A DNA stretch of 28,993 nucleotides, from positions 1-28,993 of the forward strand of contig JACKFH010000044.1 in the NCBI GenBank assembly GCA_020632575.1, in the 5' to 3' direction. Both the position numbers and the translations under genes were made by a program. The notes under the pieces are model-generated. The model saw nothing but the letters and a program-made list of their open reading frames with translations. It was not told the DNA's origin and did no database searches. Shown here one piece after another: positions 1-7,918 of the stretch (position 1 is its first letter; each line of letters starts with the position of its first letter). Origin of the DNA: Candidatus Omnitrophota bacterium (GTDB taxonomy: Bacteria > Hinthialibacterota > Hinthialibacteria > OLB16).

Positions 1-454
1 GGTTGTGAATCAGGGTTACCAGAATTTGGACCTTTTGACTCATTCCCTTCGAAAGGGATTCGCATCGTTTGTGAATGTAATCGCCCAGGCCAAACCGTTC
101 GAGGAGTTCATGGGCCCGCTTCTTCGCCCCGAGCGCCGGCATCCCTTTTAGTCTTCCGAAATAGGCCACCAGTTCGCCCACCCTCATCTTTCGATAGAGA
201 CCCTTCTCCTCGGGGAGATAGCCGAGTCGGTCCTTGGCCGAGTGAGTGGTGTCGGCCCCCAAGACTCGGATTTCGCCCGAATCCGGGTGGAAGATGTTCA
301 TGACCATGCGGATGGAAGTGGTCTTGCCGGCCCCATTCGGACCGAGGAACCCATAAATCGTGCCTGGAGGAACCTTCAGACTCAAATCCCGGACCGCCGT
401 CACATTCCCGAAGGTCTTGTTGACATGCTCGAAGGTGAGCGCGAAGTCATTCAT
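1..454 (-). CDS. ABC transporter ATP-binding protein, partial (C-terminal end outside window)
   Basis: This is the nucleotide-binding subunit of an ABC transporter, read from base 454 down and running off the window after about 151 residues. The Walker A motif GPNGAGKT is at residues 38-45, a Q-loop-like LPEEKGLY at 80-87, and an ABC signature LSKGMSQKV at 134-142. The Walker B and H-loop would lie outside the window. The signature SKGMSQK and the PEEKGLY segment resemble ATPases of the DrrA/NatA-type exporters, but the substrate cannot be told. Its ATG overlaps the TGA of the upstream glycoside-hydrolase-like gene as ATGA, so translation is probably coupled. A membrane permease would be expected next, beyond base 1. 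The family is certain; the transported compound is unknown. Confidence 0.93.
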   Translation of the reverse strand, partial: MNDFALTFEHVNKTFGNVTAVRDLSLKVPPGTIYGFLGPNGAGKTTSIRMVMNIFHPDSGEIRVLGADTTHSAKDRLGYLPEEKGLYRKMRVGELVAYFGRLKGMPALGAKKRAHELLERFGLGDYIHKRCESLSKGMSQKVQILVTLIHN

Positions 455-1836
455 GGGGAGCCCCTACGGATCACAACGGCCCAGTGGTTGCCGGGGCTGG
501 AAAGTTCGATTTGGTCGCTCGACTCCATTGGGTCTGAGGCCTTCCATTCGCTCGTTAGAATGTTCACCCACTCCAGGTCCCATTTCGCAATTTGGTTAGG
601 AACCTTGAGATTCACCATGCCCTCTTTCGGAAAATACACAACGTATTCGACTCCGGGGTTCGCGAAACAGTAGGCCTCATTTTCTTCTCGATCCTTTAGC
701 AAGTCGTCGTGCGGTTCACAGTGAAAGGGATCGATGCGATCCAGGACCCCTCGCATGCTCCTCAGGTTAGATTGGGCTTTCTCGCCAAGGCCAAGCCCGG
801 ATGGCGGTCGATGGAACCGAGCCGATGCAAGTCCGCCCAGGATGTTTCTCCAGAATCGTTCAATTCCATCGCGATCGTTCCCAAAGTTGTAAGCATCCGA
901 ACCATAGATTTTGACATTGTTCAGGGGTCTGGGATGGTTCTTGATTCGTTCTCGCTGTTTCTGAGCGTTGTCCCAATGGGCTTGTCCCTTTTGATGGTTG
1001 TTTTGCGAGATGTCCACGAACGAATAGATTTCGGGGTGGTCGAAGGTGTTGCGGTGTTTGGGGTCGTTCAGGTCCCATGGGTCCCACATCTCAGTAGTTT
1101 CCACGTGGACTCCTGCCTCTTCGGCCTTTTCTTGGATAAATATCGCCCAATATTTCCCCCATTCGGGAGTCACCGCGGTTTCATTGTCCATGCAATACAG
1201 CACATTTCCGTATTGAAGTGAGTAGGACAGAAGTTTTTCGACAAAGCGACGCTGATATTTCAAAACATTTTCCTGATTGCGTTCCGAGGGGACCGACCAG
1301 AAGAAATTGTTTTCCAACTGGAGGGGATGGGAATTAACCACGGTTGGCAACCCCGACTCCTCAGCGCTGTAGTTTCGATTGTTTTTGGGATTGAATGGGT
1401 TGCGGTCCCAGTTGTCTCGATAGTAATCGAATGTCGCCCAGACCTCGATCTGGGCGATGATGTCTCTTTCCGAGGTCAGCCGAAGAAATTTTTCGAATCG
1501 ATTCCAGAACTCCTCGTTCCATTGGTCGAGATCGTAGGAGCCATCGACCTCTCGAAAGGGCCAAACGTTGCCCTCATCACGGCAGGACATGGTGCATCGA
1601 ACATAATTGCCGCCAACCTCGCTCAATAGATCCAACTGCCCTTCGAGGTCGGGAATCTGAAATAGATTGTCTTCCACGGAGCCGCCGATCAGGACAACCG
1701 GAGCGCCCTCGTATTCCCAATACCTCGGGTTCTCTGGATAGACATGGATTCGCCGCCGATCCCCCTCCGCCATCGCGGGAATCATTGAGACGAGAATCAT
1801 GAGAGTCGCCAATACGCGGGGTGTCGAGAGTTTCAT
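451..1836 (-). CDS. Secreted glycoside-hydrolase-like TIM-barrel protein
   Basis: This is a 461-residue exported protein. The N-terminus (residues 1-23, MKLSTPRVLATLMILVSMIPAMA) is a typical Sec signal peptide. The mature part begins with a WEYEGAPVVLIGGS strand, continues with DLLSEVGGNYVR and a series of alternating strands and helices ending in a small beta-rich C-terminal domain, as in DUF4038/GH5-like putative glycosidases. The segment YCMDNETAV after the VLY strand resembles the Asn-Glu acid/base motif of clan GH-A. A nucleophile glutamate cannot be assigned with certainty. The start is supported by GGAGG seven bases before ATG at 1836. Its stop overlaps the start of the ABC ATPase gene. 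The substrate is unknown; neighbouring genes suggest plant or algal polysaccharide. Confidence 0.75.
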   Translation of the reverse strand: MKLSTPRVLATLMILVSMIPAMAEGDRRRIHVYPENPRYWEYEGAPVVLIGGSVEDNLFQIPDLEGQLDLLSEVGGNYVRCTMSCRDEGNVWPFREVDGSYDLDQWNEEFWNRFEKFLRLTSERDIIAQIEVWATFDYYRDNWDRNPFNPKNNRNYSAEESGLPTVVNSHPLQLENNFFWSVPSERNQENVLKYQRRFVEKLLSYSLQYGNVLYCMDNETAVTPEWGKYWAIFIQEKAEEAGVHVETTEMWDPWDLNDPKHRNTFDHPEIYSFVDISQNNHQKGQAHWDNAQKQRERIKNHPRPLNNVKIYGSDAYNFGNDRDGIERFWRNILGGLASARFHRPPSGLGLGEKAQSNLRSMRGVLDRIDPFHCEPHDDLLKDREENEAYCFANPGVEYVVYFPKEGMVNLKVPNQIAKWDLEWVNILTSEWKASDPMESSDQIELSSPGNHWAVVIRRGSP

Positions 1837-2036
1837 TTGCCGGCCTCCACCAAGCGGACATCAGACAGCGGTAAGGTTAGGGCAAATCGGTCGAGCGGTG
1901 AACGGTGCATTTGGCGGATTCGGGTCAAGAACTCGATCAGGGTTTTCCCCATTCCAAACCAGGTTGCGCACCCGATACGGATCACCACGCTGAAACACTA
2001 TTCTTTAGAGTAGAGAAAGGAAAGGAGGACAAAACC

Positions 2037-2366
2037 ATGCTTTCCAAAATCGCTACGATACCGGCCATATTGTCGCTACTTTTCGCTGGATCGATATTCC
2101 TAGCCCAACCGGCCTCCGCCGATGACGATGGGTGGGGGTTCTCGCTTGGCGGAAATGGTTTGGGATTCTATTACAACGATTACGATAACGGTCACCATGG
2201 CCACCACTATCGAGGCGGCCACCGGTATCGTCATCACCACCACCCGGGTCACTACGGAAACTCTTATTACTATCGTCCGTACTATTCCCGAGGGTACCGT
2301 TACTACCAGCCCTACTATCCTCAGAGATGGTATTACCCGGGCGGTTTAAGTTTCCACTTCGATTAA
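2037..2366 (+). CDS. Small secreted His/Tyr/Gly-rich protein
   Basis: This is a 109-residue protein. Residues 1-27 form a Sec signal peptide ending in ASA, and the mature chain starts DDDGWGFSLGG. The rest is extremely biased: a His/Gly/Arg block (HHGHHYRGGHRYRHHHHPGH) followed by a Tyr/Pro/Arg block (YYYRPYYSRGYRYYQPYYPQ) ending GGLSFHFD. The reading frame is open upstream to 1905, but AAAGGAGG eight bases before ATG 2037 and the signal peptide fix the start there. Such composition suggests divalent-metal binding or a structural surface role; no enzymatic domain is visible. It is monocistronic, divergent from the preceding gene and followed by an intrinsic terminator. Function not recognised. 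Confidence 0.8.
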   Translation: MLSKIATIPAILSLLFAGSIFLAQPASADDDGWGFSLGGNGLGFYYNDYDNGHHGHHYRGGHRYRHHHHPGHYGNSYYYRPYYSRGYRYYQPYYPQRWYYPGGLSFHFD

Positions 2367-2392
2367 GAATGTGTGAATCGTTTTAGAGAGTG

Positions 2393-2421
2393 GGGGGACA
2401 GCGATGTCTGTCCCCCTTTTT
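2393..2421 (+). terminator. Rho-independent terminator
   Basis: A perfect 9-bp stem GGGGGACAG / CTGTCCCCC encloses the loop CGATGT and is followed at once by TTTTT. It lies 27 bases after the stop of the His-rich gene and terminates it. Confidence 0.9.
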
Positions 2422-2766
2422 CACGCTCGGGCAAATACGGAGAATTGAAGAGGTCTGGAAAGCAGACCCCTTTGACACGAAGTCGACTGCAATGGTTTAT
2501 TCAAGTTTGAAGACGGCTTCAATTTAGTTTGGAAATCATTGGCGCTTGAGATACAATATTGAAAAAGGGAAAAAGTATCGGCCCCTGCCCTTCGCGTGAC
2601 TCCGCAGTCATGTGAGGCTACAGATATATTAGAAAAGTCTCTCCCTTAGTGGATCGAGCAAGCCCTCCCTCAGAGGAGAAGGAAGCAAGTATCCCCAAAA
2701 GAGACTTATTCTGTTGAGACATGGTCTCAACAATGATTGCCGACGCACGGTCGCGGTGGGGGCTGA
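2422..2766. other. Gene-free gap with small hairpins and a weak promoter-like sequence
   Basis: No coding sequence is supported between the terminator and the sulfatase stop. A GGTCTG/CAGACC hairpin lies at 2452-2468, a promoter-like pair TTGGAA - 17 bp - TACAAT at 2529-2557 on the plus strand, a TGACT/AGTCA hairpin near 2600, and a perfect 8-bp inverted repeat at 2713-2731. No tRNA or known RNA family was recognised. Confidence 0.4.
2713..2731. repeat. Inverted repeat downstream of the sulfatase gene
   Basis: GTTGAGAC-ATG-GTCTCAAC is a perfect 8-bp inverted repeat with a 3-base centre. It lies 35 bases beyond the sulfatase stop, on the 3' side of that transcript. It may help end or protect the messenger; no T-run follows directly, so it is not a canonical terminator. 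Confidence 0.45.
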
Positions 2767-4128
2767 TTATCCTTTCTTGACCGGCCAGTGTTCCGATTCG
2801 GTTCGAGCCGATTCGAACCAGCCTTTGACCTTCTCGACCAAGTCGGGTTTCTCTTCAGCCAAGTTCTTTTCCTCGCCCAGATCCTCGGTTACATGGTAAA
2901 TTTCGATTGGCTTATCAAGGTCGTTTCGAACCCCCTTCCACTCGCCGAAACGGACCCCCTGTTTAAACGCTCGCTCATGGAATTCCCAATAGAGATACTC
3001 ATGCTCCCGTTGGTCCTTTCCCAATAGAGTGGGGACAATCGATTGGCCATCGATCTCCCCTGGCATGGAGGTTCCCGCGATCTCGGCCGCGGTGGGGGCG
3101 AAATCCCAGAAAGCCCAGACAAAATCGCTCACCGACCCGGGTTTCACTTTCCCCGGCCAACGCACAATCATCGGAACTCGGATTCCGCCGTCATAGAGAT
3201 CCCTCTTGATCCCGCGCAGAGGGCCGTTGCTGTCAAAGAAATCGGGATCGGCGCCTCCCTCGCGGTGGGGACCGTTGTCGGAAGTGAAGAAAATGATCGT
3301 GTTGTCAGCGATTTCCAAATCTTCCAAGAGTTTAGACAGTCGCCCAAAGTCTGAGTCAAGCAAAGTGATCATTGCGGCATGCCCCTTCTGAGGGCTCGGC
3401 CAATCCTTTTCGGCGTAGATGCCATAGTCGGGAACCTGCATCCCATCGCCGGTGTCTCGGCCATATTCATTGTTGGCGTGGGGGAGAGTCACCGAATAAT
3501 ACAAGAAGAAAGGTTTGTCCTTGTTCTCCCGGACAAACTGGAGCCCCTTCTCCATAATGAGGTTGTGCGAATACTGGCCTTGCTTTCCGTTCAGGTTTCC
3601 CTCGAGGGTGATTTTCTCGTTGTCATCCCAAAGGAACTCGGGGTAGTAATTGTGGGCGTGCCCTTGATCGGTGTACCCGAAGAAACGGTCGAACCCCTGA
3701 TTGAGCGGCCCACCGGTCGTGTCGGGCTCCCCGAGCCCCCATTTGCCAAACTGACCAGTCACATACCCATCCTCTTTCAAGACCTCGGCGATGGTCACGT
3801 CCTCCGGACGGAGAGGGACTCGCTTGTTCCCGCGGATGTACGCGTGCCCCGTATGAAGACCGGTCATCAGGCAGCACCTAGAGGGAGCGCAAACTGTGCT
3901 TCCCGCATAGCAATCCGTGAACCGCATCCCCTGCTCGGCAAGGCGATCGATGTTGGGGGTTTGAATGACTTTTTGACCGTAACAGCCCAGATCGCCGTAC
4001 CCAAGATCGTCCGCCATGAACCAGATGATGTTGGGCTTGTCTTGGGTGGAAGCACTGTCCGGACTGAGTCCGCCAATCAGAAGAATTAAAGCGAGTAGAA
4101 AGAACCGTCCCACAATCCTCAAGCACAT
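2767..4128 (-). CDS. Secreted sulfatase (arylsulfatase A-like, formylglycine-dependent)
   Basis: This is a 453-residue sulfatase of the alkaline-phosphatase-like superfamily that hydrolyses sulfate esters, probably on polysaccharides outside the cytoplasm. Residues 1-26 form a signal peptide. The metal-binding NIIWFMADDLGYGDLGCYG follows at 33-51, with D40 and D41. The catalytic signature VCAPSRCCLMTG has C80 as the residue converted to formylglycine (CxPSR), so a maturase (FGE or anSME) is needed elsewhere. The FFTSDNG metal motif is about two-thirds along. The frame opens at 4149, but ATG 4128 has GGAGGTG six bases ahead and gives a clean signal peptide. A promoter and a palindromic operator lie just upstream. 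The gene appears to be monocistronic. Confidence 0.95.
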   Translation of the reverse strand: MCLRIVGRFFLLALILLIGGLSPDSASTQDKPNIIWFMADDLGYGDLGCYGQKVIQTPNIDRLAEQGMRFTDCYAGSTVCAPSRCCLMTGLHTGHAYIRGNKRVPLRPEDVTIAEVLKEDGYVTGQFGKWGLGEPDTTGGPLNQGFDRFFGYTDQGHAHNYYPEFLWDDNEKITLEGNLNGKQGQYSHNLIMEKGLQFVRENKDKPFFLYYSVTLPHANNEYGRDTGDGMQVPDYGIYAEKDWPSPQKGHAAMITLLDSDFGRLSKLLEDLEIADNTIIFFTSDNGPHREGGADPDFFDSNGPLRGIKRDLYDGGIRVPMIVRWPGKVKPGSVSDFVWAFWDFAPTAAEIAGTSMPGEIDGQSIVPTLLGKDQREHEYLYWEFHERAFKQGVRFGEWKGVRNDLDKPIEIYHVTEDLGEEKNLAEEKPDLVEKVKGWFESARTESEHWPVKKG

Positions 4129-4154
4129 TATTTCACCTCCAAAAATCATCGAAA

Positions 4155-4180
4155 ATGATCGAACACGGCCGTTCGATCAT
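4155..4180. promoter_or_regulatory. Palindromic operator candidate over the sulfatase promoter
   Basis: ATGATCGAAC and GTTCGATCAT are perfect 10-bp inverted arms around the centre ACGGCC. The arm nearest the -35 covers the -10 hexamer and the centre falls near the expected start of transcription. This geometry is that of a repressor operator bound by a dimeric regulator. No regulator gene for it lies in the window. Confidence 0.5.
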
Positions 4181-4203
4181 AGTGGGAGATGAGATTCTGG
4201 CAA
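4176..4203 (-). promoter_or_regulatory. Sigma70-type promoter of the sulfatase gene
   Basis: Reading the minus strand, TTGCCA (4203-4198) is followed after 16 bp by TATGAT (4181-4176), each matching five of six consensus bases. The position is about 50 bases before the sulfatase start. The -10 hexamer overlaps the palindrome at 4155-4180. Confidence 0.55.
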
Positions 4204-4230
4204 GAGATTCATTTTAAAGAAGCGGCCAAA

Positions 4231-4731
4231 TCACTTAATTTCGAAGAGTTCCTCCGCATTCATTGCAAAGATTCTGTGTCCTCGGTCCTCCACATCTAGG
4301 CCGACTTCCTCCCAGTCCTTCATCATAAGGTAAGTGGATTCCGGGATGCGGTAGGTCACAGAATCGCCATTCTTTTCGTTCGTGATGGTGACTCGAATCG
4401 AGTCGGCGATTTCATGAACGATGTTCTTCTTGCCCATCGTGGCCCCTGTGGACATCTGCAATCCATCGATCAAGCAGGAGTGTGGTGGCGTGGCCGGACA
4501 TTCCACGAGGACTTTCAATCCGAAGTACTTGGGGATCTCTCTTTGGATCACCGCGTGTTCGCCCATCCGAGCGCCGAGGGCCACAAAGGGACCAAGGTGA
4601 CCATGGAACCTTTCCAGCTCCTCCGCCGCTAGGGGTTTTATAGGAACATGAGAAATCATTTCATCCGCGGCGATTCCAACCGAGAGGGCAAGGGCCGCGA
4701 CAACCACGGGTAGCCTGAGAATCGGTTTCAT
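4231..4731 (-). CDS. Exported FmdE-domain protein
   Basis: This is a 166-residue protein with a signal peptide (residues 1-22) followed by a domain like that of FmdE, the formylmethanofuran dehydrogenase subunit E family. The key stretch is FHGHLGPFVALGARMGEHA at 42-60 (H43, H45), then VECPATPPHSCLIDGLQMSTGATMGKKN with C78 and C86. These His and Cys residues bind metal in characterised FmdE-domain proteins. Bacterial homologues are usually stand-alone and of unknown role. The frame is open to 4863, but ATG 4731 has AAGGAGA eight bases ahead, and a TATAAT box lies inside the would-be extension. No partner for methanofuran metabolism is visible nearby. Confidence 0.82.
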   Translation of the reverse strand: MKPILRLPVVVAALALSVGIAADEMISHVPIKPLAAEELERFHGHLGPFVALGARMGEHAVIQREIPKYFGLKVLVECPATPPHSCLIDGLQMSTGATMGKKNIVHEIADSIRVTITNEKNGDSVTYRIPESTYLMMKDWEEVGLDVEDRGHRIFAMNAEELFEIK

Positions 4732-4824
4732 TTTCTTCTCCTTTGCAATAGCGTTCGTGGCGGCGAATTCACTTGAAAAAGCTGGGCGGGAGGGGAACAG
4801 GACGCTTCTGGTTCTGTCATACGT

Positions 4825-4830
4825 ATTATA
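4825..4830 (-). promoter_or_regulatory. -10 box candidate for the FmdE-domain gene
   Basis: The minus strand has a perfect TATAAT about 94 bases before ATG 4731. Only a poor -35 (TTTCCT, 17 bp away) precedes it. It supports the downstream ATG as the true start. Confidence 0.3.
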
Positions 4831-4925
4831 TGTTCGTGTGAGTCGGAAGGAAACAATGGCCAAGCCGATAATCTTTATGGGGGATCTTGAAACTTAGTGA
4901 TAGATTACGAATCTCGATTGGAACT

Positions 4926-5774
4926 CTATTCCTTGTGCCACTCGCGCCAAACCTTCATCGACCGAGAGAGGTGTTCGTGAGCATCTCCCTCGATTCCCCA
5001 ACATTGGAGGCCGATGGGGCCCTGGTAGCCTAAGTTATCGAGACAGTCGAGGAGCCTTCGGACATCGAAGGACCCTTCGCCAAGAGGTTGAACAAAATTG
5101 CCGGCGCCGGATTGGATCTCCGCCGCATGGTCGGCTCCATTGAGACTGACCGCGAAGAGGTGGGGAGCCGCTTCGGTCAACATCCTTTCTAAGTTCTCTT
5201 CGGAATCCACTTTCAACCAATGGGAAAGATTGAACATGGAGCCGACATTCGGACGATCGACCTTTTTCGCGATGCGAACCGAGTCCTCCACCTTCTCCAT
5301 CCAGTCTCCGAAATGAGGGTAGAGAACCAACCTAACTCGAAATTCCGAGGCCATGTCGGCGATTTCGCGTACAATCTCCACCGCTCGCGAATCTCCGTTC
5401 GGGTCGGATGGGGGGAGGCCCGTGATAAGCAGGGCCAACGTCACGTCTCGGTCTTTCAATAGAGGGAGAGACTCGTCGAGCCTTGGATCGTAGGGTTCTC
5501 CTTCGGGGTCGAGACTGACTCGAAGGTAAACCTGAAAGAGTCTGAGGTCGAACTCGTCGAGCGTTTCGATTCGTTCCTTTAAATTGTCTAGCCAGAGATG
5601 ACCCGCGCCATCGAATCCGAGGTCATGCAGCATCTCCGCCTGTTCCATGAGGCTCCGTTTTTGACTGTCATGGGTGTCCATGCAGAATGCGAAAAAGGGA
5701 TTGGAATCGTCGGCCGAGGTTGGCGATTGGAGGATCAGCAGAAAAAGAAGGACGACACTCGGTAGCCTGGACAT
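4926..5774 (-). CDS. Exported sugar phosphate isomerase/epimerase-like TIM-barrel protein
   Basis: This is a 282-residue protein of the AP-endonuclease-2/xylose-isomerase-like TIM-barrel superfamily. Residues 1-21 look like a signal peptide (MSRLPSVVLLFLLILQSPTSA), which is common for these proteins in planctomycete-type genomes. Barrel landmarks are MLHDLGFDGAGH, VRLVLYPHFGDWM, NVGSMFNLSHWLK and the C-terminal GYQGPIGLQCWGI. The His and Asn of YPHFGDW and FNLSHW match the usual metal-site positions of the family. It starts nine bases after the stop of the upstream Tat protein gene, so both are probably one operon. The substrate is unknown; a role in sugar or inositol catabolism is an inference. 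Confidence 0.83.
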   Translation of the reverse strand: MSRLPSVVLLFLLILQSPTSADDSNPFFAFCMDTHDSQKRSLMEQAEMLHDLGFDGAGHLWLDNLKERIETLDEFDLRLFQVYLRVSLDPEGEPYDPRLDESLPLLKDRDVTLALLITGLPPSDPNGDSRAVEIVREIADMASEFRVRLVLYPHFGDWMEKVEDSVRIAKKVDRPNVGSMFNLSHWLKVDSEENLERMLTEAAPHLFAVSLNGADHAAEIQSGAGNFVQPLGEGSFDVRRLLDCLDNLGYQGPIGLQCWGIEGDAHEHLSRSMKVWREWHKE

Positions 5775-5783
5775 CGTCCCGCG

Positions 5784-6761
5784 CTAACTCATCCAGGGAC
5801 GACTTCTCTCTCCATTGGGGAAGAGATCTCGCACCATTTGAGCATCCTCGGCGATCTCGAAATCGAACATACCGGCGAGGATGTGATCCGCTCCGTTTTC
5901 AAAGGCGTATTTGAACGCCTCTTTCGGAGGAATGGCGCCAGCTGCCATGACTTTGAAAGCGATCCAAGGCTTGTCGACCTTTTTCATGAATTCGACCGTG
6001 CCTTCCGGATCGAGGCACCAGTACCCGGGAACCTCTCTGATCGGTGTTGTCAGATCCTCCGGTTTAGGAGCGTTCGGGTAGTTGTGGTGGTGGAAGGTCT
6101 TGATATAGAAATCGACATCAATCCCCTTTTCCTCGCATGCTTCGACCACCCGGAGGTCGTGGGCTCCGACCCCAGCGGGCAGTCCCTTGGAATGAATGAG
6201 GTCGACCGTTTGTTCGATCAGGTCGACCCGGCCATCGGCGACAAGCCGGTCGGTTTGAACGCCCCAAAGATAAATCGCCTCGGTTCCGATTTCCAAGAGT
6301 TTGTTGACATACGATTCATACTTCTCCAACCCATCCTCGATCGGAGCGGTCGGGCAAATGATCCATTGGATCTTTCCCCCTCGCTCTTCACGGTACTCCC
6401 TGAGGGTTCGCATGACCTCTGGAACCGTGTGGATCACCAATGTGTTGACGCCATGCCGCTCGGCCAGCGCCATTGTCTCGATGATCTTCTCCGGAGTGTT
6501 GTAATGCGCCGCGAGGTGATTGACATAGACCAAGCCGCGACTGTGAGCATAGTGGGTCAGCAAGTTCCCTCCGAGTAGAAGCCGACTGATTTTCAAGTCG
6601 CCGATTTTCCCACAGGGGAAATCGTTCGCGGAAACCTGTCCCTCATCGAGGAGCGCCTTCGAGGACTCCTCCGCTCTCGCACCATGCGTGGTCAATGCCA
6701 GGGCCGCTGGGGTGGCGAGAGAGCCTTTGAGAAATGTGCGCCGATCGGTCAGTTGAGGCAT
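5784..6761 (-). CDS. Tat-exported aldo/keto reductase-like TIM-barrel protein
   Basis: This is a 325-residue protein with a twin-arginine signal, DRRTFLKGS at residues 6-14, followed by a hydrophobic AALALTTHGARA cleavage region. The mature part begins with GDLKISRLLLGGNLL, like the start of aldo/keto reductases. It continues with IIETMALAERHGVNTLVIHT, AIYLWGVQTDRLV, AGVGAHDLRVVEACEEKGIDVDFYIKTFHHHNYP and VDKPWIAFKVMAAGAI, all fitting a (beta/alpha)8 barrel. The classic Asp-Tyr-Lys-His tetrad is not obvious, so an oxidoreductase activity is not assured. It is the first gene of a two-gene unit with the sugar-isomerase-like protein, and a good promoter candidate precedes it. Confidence 0.78.
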   Translation of the reverse strand: MPQLTDRRTFLKGSLATPAALALTTHGARAEESSKALLDEGQVSANDFPCGKIGDLKISRLLLGGNLLTHYAHSRGLVYVNHLAAHYNTPEKIIETMALAERHGVNTLVIHTVPEVMRTLREYREERGGKIQWIICPTAPIEDGLEKYESYVNKLLEIGTEAIYLWGVQTDRLVADGRVDLIEQTVDLIHSKGLPAGVGAHDLRVVEACEEKGIDVDFYIKTFHHHNYPNAPKPEDLTTPIREVPGYWCLDPEGTVEFMKKVDKPWIAFKVMAAGAIPPKEAFKYAFENGADHILAGMFDFEIAEDAQMVRDLFPNGERSRPWMS

Positions 6762-6818
6762 GGAGAATCTCCTTCCAAGGAAACCGGGGCGGCGGATTAA
6801 TAAAATTACTATACCAGA

Positions 6819-6847
6819 ATACTATAATGAGGTTTTTGGATGGTCAA
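6819..6847 (-). promoter_or_regulatory. Sigma70-type promoter candidate for the Tat protein / isomerase operon
   Basis: The minus strand has TTGACC (6847-6842), a 17-bp spacer and TAGTAT (6824-6819). An overlapping TATAGT at 15 bp is an alternative -10. The region is AT-rich and lies about 60 bases before the start at 6761. Confidence 0.45.
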
Positions 6848-6916
6848 TATTGAATTTCGTTTCAAGGGATCCAAATTCTCCAGGGGACTGGGATTCCCGG
6901 GATTTTTTCCGACACC

Positions 6917-7837
6917 TCAGGCGAACAATCGAAACCAAGCCAAAGCCAGAGGGACAAACTGTGTGGTGTATCGATGCTCCACTCCCTCCAGATAGGTGTA
7001 AGAGCGTGTACCCGGAAGACGGTCGAAGAGGGCCTGGATGGTGTTGGGTGGACAAATATCATCCGCGCCGCCCGCAGTCAGAAGGACTGGTAAGTCGAGG
7101 CGATGGACATGCGAAAGGGTGTCGATGAGGCCCACCGCACGCCAAATGGATTCTGGTTTATCCGAATCGCGAAGGGTGTCCCAAAACAGCGCATAGGCTT
7201 CATGTTGGGGGGACTCGGGAAAATCGGTCAGGAAGGGGACATCGGCTGCGACACATCTGACTCCTCGTCCATGGAAGAGAGACGCGAGAAGCAAGGCGCC
7301 GCCTCCGCCCTGGCTGGTCCCAAAGAAAGAGACCCGATCGGGGAGAGTCTCGACCTGCTCCAGGGCCCACCGAATCGCCATGGCGCAGTTCGCCAACCAG
7401 AGGAAATATCCCTCACTGCCCCCGCTTAGAAGCGTATCCGGCAAGACTGGCCAATTGCCGTTCCGCATCTTCGACTCATCGGCGCCATTGGGAGTTGAAT
7501 AACCCAGCGGCGAAATATGCAAGACATTGAAACCCGCCGCGACCAGATCGGGATGCGCGCTCATCTCCGCGCCATACCCCGGAACATGGACAAGAAGGGG
7601 AGCCGGGGTTGATCGAGCCGGTTGCCAGTACCCGAAAAACTCTGACATAGAATCTGGAGTGAAGCGCACATACTGATAACCGGGAGTGTGGCGAATGCCG
7701 AGGTTATGTGTGAAACCCTGATCAGTCAGGATTTCGGCTGGACACGGAGTGACTTCGACCGTACGCCAAATCGAATCGAGCCAAGCGTCAACTTCTTCTT
7801 TTGCCGGATATTCGGAAGACAAATTCTTTTCGCTCAC
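6917..7837 (-). CDS. Alpha/beta-hydrolase, acetyl xylan esterase (CE7)-like
   Basis: This is a 306-residue esterase when started at GTG 7837, which has GGGAGG eight bases ahead. The nucleophile motif FFGTSQGGGGALLLAS places Ser175. The acid is Asp259 in AGGADDICPP, and the base is His288 in GVEHRY; the DxxCPP and SQGGG patterns are those of CE7 acetyl xylan esterases and cephalosporin C deacetylases. The oxyanion segment is LLVHVPGYGAEM. No signal peptide is evident, so it probably acts on imported acetylated oligosaccharides. The frame is open in front of the GTG through a TTG at 7915, right up to the TAG of the fucosidase gene, with which it shares the frame. The two genes are surely co-transcribed. 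Confidence 0.87.
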   Translation of the reverse strand: MSEKNLSSEYPAKEEVDAWLDSIWRTVEVTPCPAEILTDQGFTHNLGIRHTPGYQYVRFTPDSMSEFFGYWQPARSTPAPLLVHVPGYGAEMSAHPDLVAAGFNVLHISPLGYSTPNGADESKMRNGNWPVLPDTLLSGGSEGYFLWLANCAMAIRWALEQVETLPDRVSFFGTSQGGGGALLLASLFHGRGVRCVAADVPFLTDFPESPQHEAYALFWDTLRDSDKPESIWRAVGLIDTLSHVHRLDLPVLLTAGGADDICPPNTIQALFDRLPGTRSYTYLEGVEHRYTTQFVPLALAWFRLFA

Positions 7838-7918
7838 TTCCCCAACCTCCCATTCAATGTGTTCTTCTTTCAGGATTGCGGAAGCGATCTTGCCATGGGG
7901 AGTGAAGGGTGGCAAATC

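Noticed and set aside
3379..4089. A 236-codon plus-strand open frame
   Set aside because: It is antisense to the sulfatase, which has full family motifs, a promoter and a signal peptide.
5838..6578. A 246-codon plus-strand open frame
   Set aside because: It is antisense to the Tat-exported TIM-barrel gene and shows no family features.
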